Part shown: piece by piece, positions 44,951 through 53,282 of the stretch
Layout of the letters: each line of letters starts with the position of its first letter
How positions within the stretch are numbered: position 1 is the stretch's first letter
From: Streptococcus oralis subsp. dentisani
GTDB lineage: Bacteria > Bacillota > Bacilli > Lactobacillales > Streptococcaceae
Length of the DNA stretch: 64,000 nt
Direction of reading: 5' to 3'
NCBI RefSeq assembly: GCF_002096335.1
Contig: NZ_NCUW01000027.1
Location: 117,879-181,878 of the forward strand
Notes under the pieces: model-generated
Told to the model about the DNA's origin: nothing
The model's input: only the letters and a program-made list of their open reading frames with translations
The model's database searches: none
Translations under genes and position numbers: made by a program

Positions 44951-46285
44951 ATGTCAAAGACATATCATTTTATTGGAATTAAAGGATCAGGGATGAGTGC
45001 CTTGGCCTTGATGTTGCACCAAATGGGGCATAAGGTTCAAGGGTCAGATGTTGAAAAGTACTACTTTACACAACGTGGTTTAGAGCAGGCAGGGATTGCG
45101 ATTCTTCCTTTCGATGAAAAGAACCTTCAAGGTGATGTAGAGATTATCGCTGGAAATGCCTTCCGTCCAGATAACAACGTTGAAATCGCCTATGCGGACC
45201 AAAATGGTATTAGCTACAAACGTTACCATGAATTCCTAGGTAGCTTTATGCGTGACTTTGTCAGCATGGGGGTGGCAGGAGCACATGGGAAAACTTCAAC
45301 AACAGGTATGTTGTCACACGTCTTGTCTCACATTACAGACACGAGCTTTTTGATTGGGGATGGAACAGGCCGTGGTTCAGAAAATGCTAAATATTTTGTC
45401 TTTGAATCTGACGAATATGAGCGTCATTTCATGCCTTACCACCCAGAATACTCTATCATCACTAACATTGACTTTGACCATCCAGACTACTTTACTAGTC
45501 TAGAGGATGTTTTCAACGCCTTTAATGACTATGCTAAACAAATTACCAAAGGTTTATTCGTCTACGGTGAAGATGCTGAGCTGCGTAAGATTACAGCCAA
45601 TGCTCCGATTTATTATTATGGATTTGAAGCAGAAGGCAATGACTTTGTAGCTAGTGATCTCCTTCGTTCAACAACTGGTTCGACCTTTACAGTTCACTTC
45701 CGTGGACAAGAATTGGGTCAATTCCACATTCCAACCTTTGGTCGCCACAATATCATGAATGCGACAGCCGTTATTGGCCTTCTTTACACGGCAGGTTTTG
45801 ATTTGAACTTGGTGCGTGAACACCTGAAAACATTTGCCGGTGTTAAGCGTCGTTTCACTGAGAAAATCGTTAATGATACGGTAATCATCGATGACTTTGC
45901 CCACCATCCAACAGAAATTATCGCGACCTTGGATGCAGCTCGTCAGAAATACCCAAGCAAGGAAATTGTAGCAATCTTCCAACCTCATACCTTTACTAGA
46001 ACGATTGCTTTGTTGGACGAATTTGCCCATGCTTTGAACCAAGCGGATGCTGTTTACCTAGCGCAAATCTATGGATCAGCTCGTGAAGTGGACCATGGCG
46101 ATGTTAAGGTAGAAGACCTAGCTAATAAAATCAACAAGAAACACCAGGTTATCACAGTTGAGAATGTATCGCCACTCCTTGACCATGACAATGCTGTTTA
46201 CGTCTTCATGGGAGCGGGAGACATCCAAACCTATGAGTACTCATTTGAACGTCTCTTGTCTAACTTGACAAGCAACGTCCAATAG
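44951..46285 (+). CDS. murC: UDP-N-acetylmuramate--L-alanine ligase MurC
   Basis: The 444-residue ligase attaches L-alanine to UDP-MurNAc, the first amino acid of the stem peptide. It has [13 protein letters not shown] at the start, the ATP loop [14 protein letters not shown], and the C-terminal IFQPHTFTR motif. GGGAGA precedes the ATG. It lies in an operon with the upstream hypothetical gene and two downstream acetyltransferases. Confidence 0.97.
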   Translation: MSKTYHFIGIKGSGMSALALMLHQMGHKVQGSDVEKYYFTQRGLEQAGIAILPFDEKNLQGDVEIIAGNAFRPDNNVEIAYADQNGISYKRYHEFLGSFMRDFVSMGVAGAHGKTSTTGMLSHVLSHITDTSFLIGDGTGRGSENAKYFVFESDEYERHFMPYHPEYSIITNIDFDHPDYFTSLEDVFNAFNDYAKQITKGLFVYGEDAELRKITANAPIYYYGFEAEGNDFVASDLLRSTTGSTFTVHFRGQELGQFHIPTFGRHNIMNATAVIGLLYTAGFDLNLVREHLKTFAGVKRRFTEKIVNDTVIIDDFAHHPTEIIATLDAARQKYPSKEIVAIFQPHTFTRTIALLDEFAHALNQADAVYLAQIYGSAREVDHGDVKVEDLANKINKKHQVITVENVSPLLDHDNAVYVFMGAGDIQTYEYSFERLLSNLTSNVQ

Positions 46286-46294
46286 GAAAATCAA

Positions 46295-46759
46295 ATGGAA
46301 ATTCCAATCACTATAAGGCAAGTGACCCTATCAGATTTAGATGAGATTTTGGATATTGAAAAAGCCAAACCTTCATCAGAAGAGGCATTTAGCCGTCAAT
46401 CCTTAGAAGAGTGTATCCGCAAGTTTGCGGGTACCTTTCTTGTAGCTGGGGATGAAAACCAGCTCGTTGGCTATATTTTAGGAGAGGCTCAGTCTCTTCA
46501 TCCCAAATGGATAGCAATAAAATCATTGACAATTCATCCTGACCATTGTGGACAAGGGCTAGGAACTCTTCTTATTGCAGCCTTGAAGCAGGTGACAGTC
46601 GAACTAGATTACCAAGGTATTTTTTTGCAAAGTCCTGATGAGCTACTATCTTATTTTGGAATGAATGGCTTTGTTGAAGAAGTGACAGAGAGTCATTATG
46701 GCAGTGGTTCTGAACGACATCTGATTTGGGCAAATCCTTTTTATCAGGAGGAAATATGA
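46295..46759 (+). CDS. GNAT-family acetyltransferase (first of a tandem pair)
   Basis: The 154-residue protein has the GNAT pattern: IRQVTLSDLDEILDIE at the start and SLTIHPDHCGQGLGTLLIAALK with the acetyl-CoA loop. It follows murC by 9 nt and its stop overlaps the next start (ATGA). The N-terminal lines of the two genes are similar, so they probably arose by duplication. The substrate is unknown. Confidence 0.85.
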   Translation: MEIPITIRQVTLSDLDEILDIEKAKPSSEEAFSRQSLEECIRKFAGTFLVAGDENQLVGYILGEAQSLHPKWIAIKSLTIHPDHCGQGLGTLLIAALKQVTVELDYQGIFLQSPDELLSYFGMNGFVEEVTESHYGSGSERHLIWANPFYQEEI

Positions 46760-47250
46760 AAATCAGACAAGCAAGATTTTCAGATTTGGACCGAATTTTA
46801 GAGATAGAGCTAGAGAACTTCTCCCTTGAAGAAGCCATCCCTCGTTCTGTCTTTGAGGCGCATTTACAAGAAATTCAAACCAGCTTTCTCGTAGCTGAAA
46901 AAGAGGGACGTATACTTGGTTACATAGAAGGCCCAGTCGTCCCACACCGCCATCTACAAGATCAGTCCTTTACTGAAGAAGTAGAAGACCATAGTCATCG
47001 GTCTGGCGGTTATATCTCCGTTACCTGTCTATCTATTGCCAAGGAAGCGCAAGCTTTGGGTGTGGGTAAGAGATTGCTGACTGCCCTAAAAGAAGTTGCT
47101 GTAGAGCAGGAAAGAGAAGGTATCAATTTGACATGCCATGACTATCTGATTCCCTATTATGAGAAACACGGCTTTGTTAATGAAGGGATATCTCAGTCAA
47201 ATTTTGCAGGTGAGACCTGGTACGATATGGTTTGGGAAAATAAGAAATAA
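46756..47250 (+). CDS. GNAT-family acetyltransferase (second of a tandem pair)
   Basis: The 164-residue protein begins KIRQARFSDLDRILEIELE, close to its neighbour, with CLSIAKEAQALGVGKRLLTALKE as the acetyl-CoA motif and the C-terminal YYEKHGFVNEG element. It differs by a His-rich insert (VPHRHLQDQ, VEDHSHRSGG) ahead of the core strand. The ATG at 46756 follows AGGAGGAA and overlaps the previous gene by 4 nt. The role in the murC operon is unknown. Confidence 0.85.
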   Translation: MKIRQARFSDLDRILEIELENFSLEEAIPRSVFEAHLQEIQTSFLVAEKEGRILGYIEGPVVPHRHLQDQSFTEEVEDHSHRSGGYISVTCLSIAKEAQALGVGKRLLTALKEVAVEQEREGINLTCHDYLIPYYEKHGFVNEGISQSNFAGETWYDMVWENKK

Positions 47251-47331
47251 GCATAAGAAAGCCATCTATGGTTGCTTTTCTTTACTTTTTAAGATATAAT
47301 ATTATGGATTATCAACAAGGAGGTTGAACCT

Positions 47332-48996
47332 TTGAGCGAAAATTCGAGAGAAGAAGAAAAATTAAGTTTTAAAGAACAGATTCTACGTGATTTAGAAAGG
47401 GCACGGGAAAGAGAACGGTTAGCTGGAGAAGGAGATGCTACGCCTTTCATTCCCCCTATCGAGAATGATACTCTTTCTACTTTTTCTGATTTGGAAATAG
47501 AGGATTCTGCTGAAAATGCGGATGGTGATTCTTTAGCTTCTATAGAGGATGTTCTAAAAAAAGCTCCAACTGTATTGCCACGTAAAGATTCTGAACCAAG
47601 TGAAATAGTGGAACCGAAACAGGAAGATTCAGAGCCGGAAGAAGTTGCTCCGACTAGGGTTGAAGCTGTAGAACCTAAAAAAGACGAAAGAGCTTTTAAC
47701 GAAGTAACGACAAGAATAGCCGTTTCGTATAAGACTGCGGATAAGGTGGAAGCAGTTTCTTCTCTTACGGGAAATGAAGAAACATTCTCATCTGAAGCTA
47801 CTGATCGACAAACTGATCTTCCAAGCCGTAGTCGTCGTGAAGGAGTAAAGCCAGCTAAGAAAAAGAAGAAATCAAAAGCTAAAGGTTGCTTGCTAACTTT
47901 CCTAGTTTTCCTAGTTCTTGTAGCTGTTGGAGGCTACTTTGGTTATGGTTATGTTCAAGAATCCTTGAAACCAGTTGATGCAAGTTCTAAGGACTATGTA
48001 ACGGTTCAAATCCCAGAAGGTTCAAATGTTCAAGAAATTGGGAGCACTTTGGAAAAATCTGGTTTGGTAAAACATGGACTCATCTTTAGTTTGTACGCCA
48101 AGTATAAGAACTATTCTGATTTGAAATCAGGTTATTACAACTTGAAGAAGAGTATGAGTACGGATGAGTTGATTCAAGAATTGCAAAAAGGTGGAACACC
48201 TGAACCACAAGAGCCTGTCCTTGCAAGTTTGACTATTCCAGAAGGATATACTTTGGAGCAAATCGCTCAAACAGTAGGGCAACTTCAAGGTGAATTTAAA
48301 GAGCCACTTACATCGGAAGCTTTCTTGGCTAAGGTACAAGATGAGACCTTTATCTCACAATTAGTAGCCAAGTATCCTAACTTACTTGGAAGTCTTCCAA
48401 CAAAAGATAGTGGTGTTCGCTATCGCTTAGAAGGTTACCTTTTCCCAGCAACTTATACCATTAAAAACAGCACAACAGTTGAAAGTTTGATTGATGAAAT
48501 GGTTGCAGCTATGGATAAGGCGCTATCGCCACATTATACGACTATAAAAGATAAAGGCCTCACAGTAAACGAATTGCTCAGCATTGCTTCTCTTGTAGAA
48601 AAAGAGGGGGCTAAAACGGAAGATCGCAAGACCATTGCAGGTGTCTTCTATAACCGATTGAATCTCGGTATGCCACTTCAAAGCAATATTGCTATCCTGT
48701 ATGCTGAAGGCAAGCTTGGGCAAAAAATTAGCCTAGCTGATGACGCTGCAATTGATACAAATATCGATTCACCATACAATGTCTATACGCACCTTGGCCT
48801 CATGCCTGGACCAGTTGATAGTCCAAGTTTGGATGCTATTGAAGCAAGTGTAAACCAGACAAAGAGTGACTACTTGTACTTTGTAGCCAACGTAGAAGAT
48901 GGTAAAGTATACTTTGCAGCGACCAAAGAAGAACATGATCAAAACGTTGCAGAACACATCAATAGCAAATTAACACAATCAAGTAGTTCAAACTAA
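47332..48996 (+). CDS. mltG: Endolytic murein transglycosylase MltG
   Basis: The 554-residue membrane protein has a long charged cytoplasmic part (1-183), one helix (about 186-208), a LysM-like region and the YceG catalytic domain with the SLVEKEGAK motif (catalytic Glu at 423-425). It cuts nascent glycan strands outside the membrane; in S. pneumoniae it is tied to peripheral growth. The start is TTG with AAGGAGG 6-8 nt upstream, and TATAAT lies at about 47296. A terminator separates it from greA. Confidence 0.93.
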   Translation: MSENSREEEKLSFKEQILRDLERARERERLAGEGDATPFIPPIENDTLSTFSDLEIEDSAENADGDSLASIEDVLKKAPTVLPRKDSEPSEIVEPKQEDSEPEEVAPTRVEAVEPKKDERAFNEVTTRIAVSYKTADKVEAVSSLTGNEETFSSEATDRQTDLPSRSRREGVKPAKKKKKSKAKGCLLTFLVFLVLVAVGGYFGYGYVQESLKPVDASSKDYVTVQIPEGSNVQEIGSTLEKSGLVKHGLIFSLYAKYKNYSDLKSGYYNLKKSMSTDELIQELQKGGTPEPQEPVLASLTIPEGYTLEQIAQTVGQLQGEFKEPLTSEAFLAKVQDETFISQLVAKYPNLLGSLPTKDSGVRYRLEGYLFPATYTIKNSTTVESLIDEMVAAMDKALSPHYTTIKDKGLTVNELLSIASLVEKEGAKTEDRKTIAGVFYNRLNLGMPLQSNIAILYAEGKLGQKISLADDAAIDTNIDSPYNVYTHLGLMPGPVDSPSLDAIEASVNQTKSDYLYFVANVEDGKVYFAATKEEHDQNVAEHINSKLTQSSSSN

Positions 48997-49028
48997 AATT
49001 ATGTGGTTTTCCACATAATTTTGTTTTA
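48995..49028 (+). terminator. Terminator after mltG
   Basis: A 12-bp stem AAAATTATGTGG / CCACATAATTTT with a TTTT loop, then GTTTT. Confidence 0.85.
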
Positions 49029-49059
49029 AAAACAAATTAAGAAAAGAAAGTTGAGAAAA

Positions 49060-49542
49060 ATGGCAGAAAAAACTTACCCAATGACCCTTGAAGAAAAGGA
49101 AAAACTTGAAAAAGAATTAGAAGAATTGAAACTCGTTCGTCGTCCCGAAGTAGTAGAACGTATTAAAATCGCTCGTTCATACGGAGACCTTTCAGAAAAT
49201 AGTGAGTACGAAGCAGCGAAAGATGAACAAGCTTTTGTTGAAGGACAAATTTCTAGTCTGGAAACAAAGATCCGCTATGCCGAAATCGTCAATAGCGATG
49301 CAGTAGCACTGGACGAAGTTGCGATTGGTAAGACTGTAACTATCCAAGAAATCGGGGAAGATGACGAAGAAGTTTACATCATCGTTGGTTCTGCGGGTGC
49401 GGATGCTTTCGCTGGTAAGGTTTCAAATGAGAGCCCGATTGGACAAGCCTTGATCGGTAAAAAGACTGGTGATACAGCGACCATTGAGACACCAGTTGGT
49501 AGCTATGATGTAAAAATCTTGAAGGTTGAAAAAACAGCTTAA
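49060..49542 (+). CDS. greA: Transcription elongation factor GreA
   Basis: The 160-residue protein has the N-terminal coiled coil with acidic tip ([19 protein letters not shown]) and the FKBP-like C-terminal domain ([12 protein letters not shown]). It enters the RNA polymerase secondary channel and induces cleavage of backtracked RNA. The ATG at 49060 gives the usual length; the upstream TTG at 49051 is not needed. The ribosome binding site is weak (AAGAAAG). Confidence 0.96.
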   Translation: MAEKTYPMTLEEKEKLEKELEELKLVRRPEVVERIKIARSYGDLSENSEYEAAKDEQAFVEGQISSLETKIRYAEIVNSDAVALDEVAIGKTVTIQEIGEDDEEVYIIVGSAGADAFAGKVSNESPIGQALIGKKTGDTATIETPVGSYDVKILKVEKTA

Positions 49543-49549
49543 TGAGAAT

Positions 49550-49594
49550 AAAAAGGAGTAGGGGAGGCTTTTCACCTCGTTCAACTCCTTTTTG
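49550..49594 (+). terminator. Terminator after greA
   Basis: An outer stem AAAAAGGAGT / ACTCCTTTTT encloses a small GAGG / CCTC hairpin, then T residues. Confidence 0.85.
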
Positions 49595-49620
49595 GTTTTT
49601 TAGATGAAATGGGGGACTAT

Positions 49621-50985
49621 ATGAGTGAATACAAGAAGAAAAATAAGATGGAACGAGGTCTGACCAATCGGCATGTTCAGGTGATGGCCATTGCGGGTAC
49701 AATCGGTACAGGACTTTTCCTAGGTGCCGGTCGCTCTATCAGCCTTACTGGGCCTTCTATCATCCTGATTTATATGATTACAGGAATCTTTATGTTTTTG
49801 ATGATGAGGGCTGTTGGAGAGATGCTCTATCAGGATCCAGAACAACATACCTTTATCAACTTTATCACCCGTCATTTGGGGAAAGGCTGGGGTTATTTCT
49901 CAGTTTGGTCTTATTGGTTGTCTGTCGTCTTTATCGGTATGGCAGAAATCACTGCGATTTCGCATTATGTTCAGTTTTGGTTTCCTAGCTGGCCTAGTTG
50001 GTTGATTCAGATTGTCTTTTTAACGATTTTGGCCTTGGTCAATCTGATTGCGGTTAAGCTCTTTGGAGAAGTCGAGTTTTGGTTTGCAATGGTTAAGATT
50101 GTGGCTATTTTGGCTATGATTGCAACGGGAGCCTTTATGGTTTTAACTGGATTTGAGACGCCGCATGGGGCTGCAAGTTTGGCAAATATCAGCGATCAGT
50201 TCTCTCTTTTTCCAAACGGAGTCATGAACTTTGTCATGGCCTTTCAAATGGTATTTTTTGCCTATCTGATGATTGAATTTATCGGTGTGACAACTTCTGA
50301 AACGAAAAACCCTCGGGAGGTTCTTCCCAAGGCAGTTAAGGAGATTCCTCTCCGAATTGTCTTCTTCTATGGTGGAGCTCTATTAGCCATTATGTCTATC
50401 ATTCCCTGGAGAGAACTTGCTTCTTCAGATTCTCCATTTGTAACGGTCTTTGAACTGGCAGGTATCAAGTGGGCAGCGGCTCTGATTAACTTTGTCGTTT
50501 TGACGTCGGCAGCGTCTGCCCTTAACTCAACTCTCTACTCAACAGGGAGACACTTGTATCAGATAGCCCATGATTCGCCCAATCGCTTCTTAAAGGCCAT
50601 TAAGGCAGATACTCTTTCTCGTCACAATGTTCCGCAAAATGCCATCATCGCCTCAGCAATTTTAATTGCTCTGGCTGCCTTTATCAATGTGTTGCCGGGT
50701 GTTTCGGATGCTTTTGCTTTAATTACGGCATCTTCATCAGGTGTCTATATTGCAATTTATATCTTGATTATGGTGGCTCACCTCAAATACCGCAAGTCAC
50801 AAGACTTCATGGCTGATGGCTATCTCATGCCTCAGTATCGTTTGTTCAATCCCCTAACGATTCTCTTTTTTGTCTTTGTTTTTGTGACTCTCTTTTTGCA
50901 AGAGTCTACTTTCATGGGGGCAGTTGGTTCAGCCATCTGGATTCTTGTTTTTGGGATTTATAGCCAGTGGAAATTTAGGAAATAA
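49621..50985 (+). CDS. Amino acid permease (APC superfamily, AAT family)
   Basis: The 454-residue transporter has about 12 membrane helices. The signature near the start (MERGLTNRHVQVMAIAGTIGTGLFLGAG, of which GTIGTGLF is the substrate-binding unwound helix) and the EFIGVTTSETKNPREVLPKA motif place it in the AAT group. It probably imports an amino acid by proton symport; the substrate cannot be told. The ATG at 49621 follows GGGGG; an in-frame ATG at 49609 is also possible. It stands alone. Confidence 0.88.
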   Translation: MSEYKKKNKMERGLTNRHVQVMAIAGTIGTGLFLGAGRSISLTGPSIILIYMITGIFMFLMMRAVGEMLYQDPEQHTFINFITRHLGKGWGYFSVWSYWLSVVFIGMAEITAISHYVQFWFPSWPSWLIQIVFLTILALVNLIAVKLFGEVEFWFAMVKIVAILAMIATGAFMVLTGFETPHGAASLANISDQFSLFPNGVMNFVMAFQMVFFAYLMIEFIGVTTSETKNPREVLPKAVKEIPLRIVFFYGGALLAIMSIIPWRELASSDSPFVTVFELAGIKWAAALINFVVLTSAASALNSTLYSTGRHLYQIAHDSPNRFLKAIKADTLSRHNVPQNAIIASAILIALAAFINVLPGVSDAFALITASSSGVYIAIYILIMVAHLKYRKSQDFMADGYLMPQYRLFNPLTILFFVFVFVTLFLQESTFMGAVGSAIWILVFGIYSQWKFRK

Positions 50986-51028
50986 AGGTTTTTTATCAAC
51001 TGAAGTCGGTTAACGAAAGGTCAGATTC

Positions 51029-51058
51029 AGGAGAGAACCATGGTGGTTCTCTCCTTTT
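51029..51058 (+). terminator. Terminator after the amino acid permease
   Basis: A 12-bp stem AGGAGAGAACCA / TGGTTCTCTCCT with a TGG loop, then TTTTT. Confidence 0.92.
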
Positions 51059-51308
51059 TATATTCAAGGAAATAAGGATTCTAGTAGTTTGTAAGGTTGA
51101 AGGTATAGGTTCGTATTTCTTAATAATGTTACAGGGATTTTTCCCAGCAGGATAAATACTAACGACCTGTTATTTGAAGTTACCAGTATGATGATAATGT
51201 AATTTTCTAGGGACAGCATTCTCCTCTTACCTTACTATGACCTAGCATAGATATAAGCTACTTTTAGCATAGTCTGCATAGATGTTAGCTTTTTTTGAGG
51301 ATATGAAA
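51059..51308. other. Non-coding interval with GCATAGAT repeats
   Basis: No gene is seen. GCATAGATATAAGCT (51245-51259) and GCATAGATGTTAGCT (51276-51290) match at 13 of 15 bases, 31 bp apart, with a third GCATAG at 51267. AAGCTA (51255) can pair with TAGCTT (51286) before a run of seven T, so the end of a short transcript on the plus strand is possible, but I cannot place a convincing promoter. Confidence 0.4.
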
Positions 51309-51365
51309 ACTCCCCTATCGTTTCTAGTGAGTCGTAGCCTCTTCACTATCCGCTATAAGGGGAGT
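51309..51365 (-). terminator. Composite hairpin terminator after tRNA-Ser
   Basis: Read on the minus strand, ACTCCCC pairs with GGGGAGT (outer arms 51359-51365 and 51309-51315), TAGTGA with TCACTA (51343-51348 and 51325-51330), and a TTTTC tail follows. It lies 20 nt after the tRNA 3' end. Confidence 0.7.
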
Positions 51366-51384
51366 ATATCACTTGGTTTTTCTA

Positions 51385-51472
51385 CGGAAGACATGGGATT
51401 CGAACCCACGCACGCTGTTACACGCCTACCGCGTTTCCAACACGGCCTCTTAAGCCTCTTGAGTAATCTTCC
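51385..51472 (-). tRNA. tRNA-Ser (anticodon GGA)
   Basis: The 88-nt class II tRNA on the minus strand starts GGAAGATTACTCAAG, has the anticodon loop TTGGAAA (GGA, reading TCC and TCT), a long variable arm, the TTCGAAT T loop and the discriminator G. The acceptor stem pairs with one G-T. CCA is not encoded. It has its own promoter and is followed by a composite hairpin. Confidence 0.95.
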
Positions 51473-51487
51473 AATACTTACTCAAAT

Positions 51488-51516
51488 AGTCTACCATAAA
51501 GAATCTTATCTTGCAA
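51488..51516 (-). promoter_or_regulatory. tRNA-Ser promoter
   Basis: On the minus strand TTGCAA (51511-51516), 17 bp, TAGACT (51488-51493) with extended TGG. Confidence 0.7.
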
Positions 51517-51573
51517 TAAAAATATTGGAATTGGTAAAAATGATAGTTTTTGAAAGAAAATGATAAAAAATGC

Positions 51574-51601
51574 TTGACTTTGGTAGAAATTGTGCTAGAA
51601 T
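51574..51601 (+). promoter_or_regulatory. fruR-fruK-fruA promoter
   Basis: TTGACT (51574-51579), 16 bp, TAGAAT (51596-51601) with extended TGC. Confidence 0.8.
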
Positions 51602-51607
51602 GAATAG

Positions 51608-51621
51608 TGTAAACGATAACA
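51608..51621 (+). promoter_or_regulatory. cre site (CcpA) of the fructose operon
   Basis: TGTAAACGATAACA matches the cre consensus TGWAANCGNTNWCA at every position. It lies 6 bp after the -10 at the transcript start, where CcpA binding would repress. It also overlaps the zone where FruR would bind. Confidence 0.85.
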
Positions 51622-51633
51622 GGAGGTGATTTG

Positions 51634-52374
51634 GTGTTAAAAGCAGAGAGAAAACAACTGATTTTAGAGGAGCTAAATCAACATCATGTAGTTTCTCTTG
51701 AAAAATTGGTTAGTCTATTAGAAACATCAGAATCAACGGTACGAAGAGATTTGGATGAGTTGGAAGCAGAGAACAAGCTTCGCCGTGTGCATGGTGGAGC
51801 AGAATTACCTCACTCCTTGCAGGAAGAAGAAACTATTCAAGAAAAATCTGTCAAAAACCTTCAAGAGAAGAAGCTACTGGCTCAGAAAGCAGCCTCTCTT
51901 ATTAAGGAACAAGATGTTATCTTTATTGATGCTGGAACGACAACTGCTTTTTTAATCAAGGAATTGGTTAATAAGAATATCACTGTTGTGACCAACTCCA
52001 TTCACCATGCGGTTCAGCTAGTTGAAAAACAGATTCCAACTGTCATGGTTGGAGGTAGTGTCAAGATGGCGACAGATGCATGTATCGGTGGTGTTGCTCT
52101 TAACCAGATTAACCAATTGCACTTTGACCGTGCCTTTATTGGGATGAATGGTGTGGACGATGGTTATTATACGACTCCTGATATGGAGGAGGGAGCCGTT
52201 AAGCGTGCTATTTTAGAGAATGCCAAACAAACCTATGTCTTGGTCGATTCGTCAAAAATTGGGCAAACCTGCTTTACCAAGGTAGCACCACTTAAACGCG
52301 CTATTGTCCTCACAAGTCAAGGGCATGAGCTCTTGCAGGCTATTAAGAAGAAAACGGAGGTAATAGAAGTATGA
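51634..52374 (+). CDS. fruR: DeoR-family fructose operon repressor
   Basis: The 246-residue regulator has a DeoR helix-turn-helix (1-55: SLEKLVSLLETSESTVRRDLDELE, then RRVHGGA) and a sugar-phosphate-binding domain (FIDAGTTTAFLI, the phosphate loop). It likely senses fructose 1-phosphate and represses this operon. GTG at 51634 or TTG at 51631 can start it; AGGAGG at 51622-51627 fits both. It overlaps fruK by 4 nt. Confidence 0.9.
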   Translation: MLKAERKQLILEELNQHHVVSLEKLVSLLETSESTVRRDLDELEAENKLRRVHGGAELPHSLQEEETIQEKSVKNLQEKKLLAQKAASLIKEQDVIFIDAGTTTAFLIKELVNKNITVVTNSIHHAVQLVEKQIPTVMVGGSVKMATDACIGGVALNQINQLHFDRAFIGMNGVDDGYYTTPDMEEGAVKRAILENAKQTYVLVDSSKIGQTCFTKVAPLKRAIVLTSQGHELLQAIKKKTEVIEV

Positions 52375-53282
52375 TTTATACAGTCACACTCAATCCTTCC
52401 ATTGACTACATCGTTCGTTTAGATAAAGTAGAGATCGGTAGTGTCAATCGAATGGACAGTGATGATAAGTTTGCTGGTGGGAAAGGAATCAATGTCAGTC
52501 GTGTTTTGAAGCGCTTGGATATTCCTAATACTGCGACTGGATTTATCGGAGGCTTTACTGGTAAATTTATCACAGATACCCTGGCAAAAGAAGAGATCGA
52601 GACACGCTTTGTCCAAGTAGCAGAAGATACGCGCATCAATGTCAAGATTAAAGCAGACCAAGAAACGGAAATCAACGGAACAGGTCCAAATGTCGAACCA
52701 GCTCAGTTAGAAGAATTGAAAGCTATCTTATCTAGTCTGACTGCAGATGATACGGTCGTGTTTGCGGGTTCAAGTGCTAAGAATCTAGGCAATGTTATCT
52801 ATAAGGATTTGATTGCTTTGACACGCCAGACTGGTGCGCAAGTTGTTTGTGACTTTGAAGGTCAGACCTTGATTGATAGTTTGGACTATCAGCCACTTTT
52901 GGTTAAACCAAATAATCACGAACTTGGAGCTATCTTTGGAGTGAAACTCGAAAGTTTAGATGAAATCGAGAACTATGCTCGTCAGTTACTGGCCAAGGGA
53001 GCTCAAAACGTCATTATCTCCATGGCTGGGGACGGTGCACTTCTTGTCACATCTGAGGGAGCTTACTTCGCTAAACCTATCAAGGGAACAGTCAAAAATT
53101 CAGTGGGAGCTGGCGACTCAATGGTTGCTGGATTTACAGGTGAATTTGTCAAATCTAAAGATGCAGTAGAAGCCTTCAAATGGGGAGTAGCTTGTGGAAC
53201 AGCAACGACCTTCTCGGATGACTTGGCAACAGCGGAATTTATTAAAGAAACATATGAAAAAGTTGAGGTAGAAAAACGATGA
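52371..53282 (+). CDS. fruK: 1-phosphofructokinase
   Basis: The 303-residue PfkB-family kinase phosphorylates fructose 1-phosphate to the 1,6-bisphosphate. It has the start YTVTLNPSIDYIVRLD, GGKGINVSR for sugar binding and the catalytic NSVGAGDSMVAGF near the end. It overlaps fruR by 4 nt and fruA by 4 nt, so the three are translationally coupled. Confidence 0.95.
   Translation: MIYTVTLNPSIDYIVRLDKVEIGSVNRMDSDDKFAGGKGINVSRVLKRLDIPNTATGFIGGFTGKFITDTLAKEEIETRFVQVAEDTRINVKIKADQETEINGTGPNVEPAQLEELKAILSSLTADDTVVFAGSSAKNLGNVIYKDLIALTRQTGAQVVCDFEGQTLIDSLDYQPLLVKPNNHELGAIFGVKLESLDEIENYARQLLAKGAQNVIISMAGDGALLVTSEGAYFAKPIKGTVKNSVGAGDSMVAGFTGEFVKSKDAVEAFKWGVACGTATTFSDDLATAEFIKETYEKVEVEKR

Noticed and set aside
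51282..51563. 93-codon open frame across the tRNA-Ser region
   Set aside because: It overlaps a clear tRNA and hairpin on the other strand and has no ribosome binding site.
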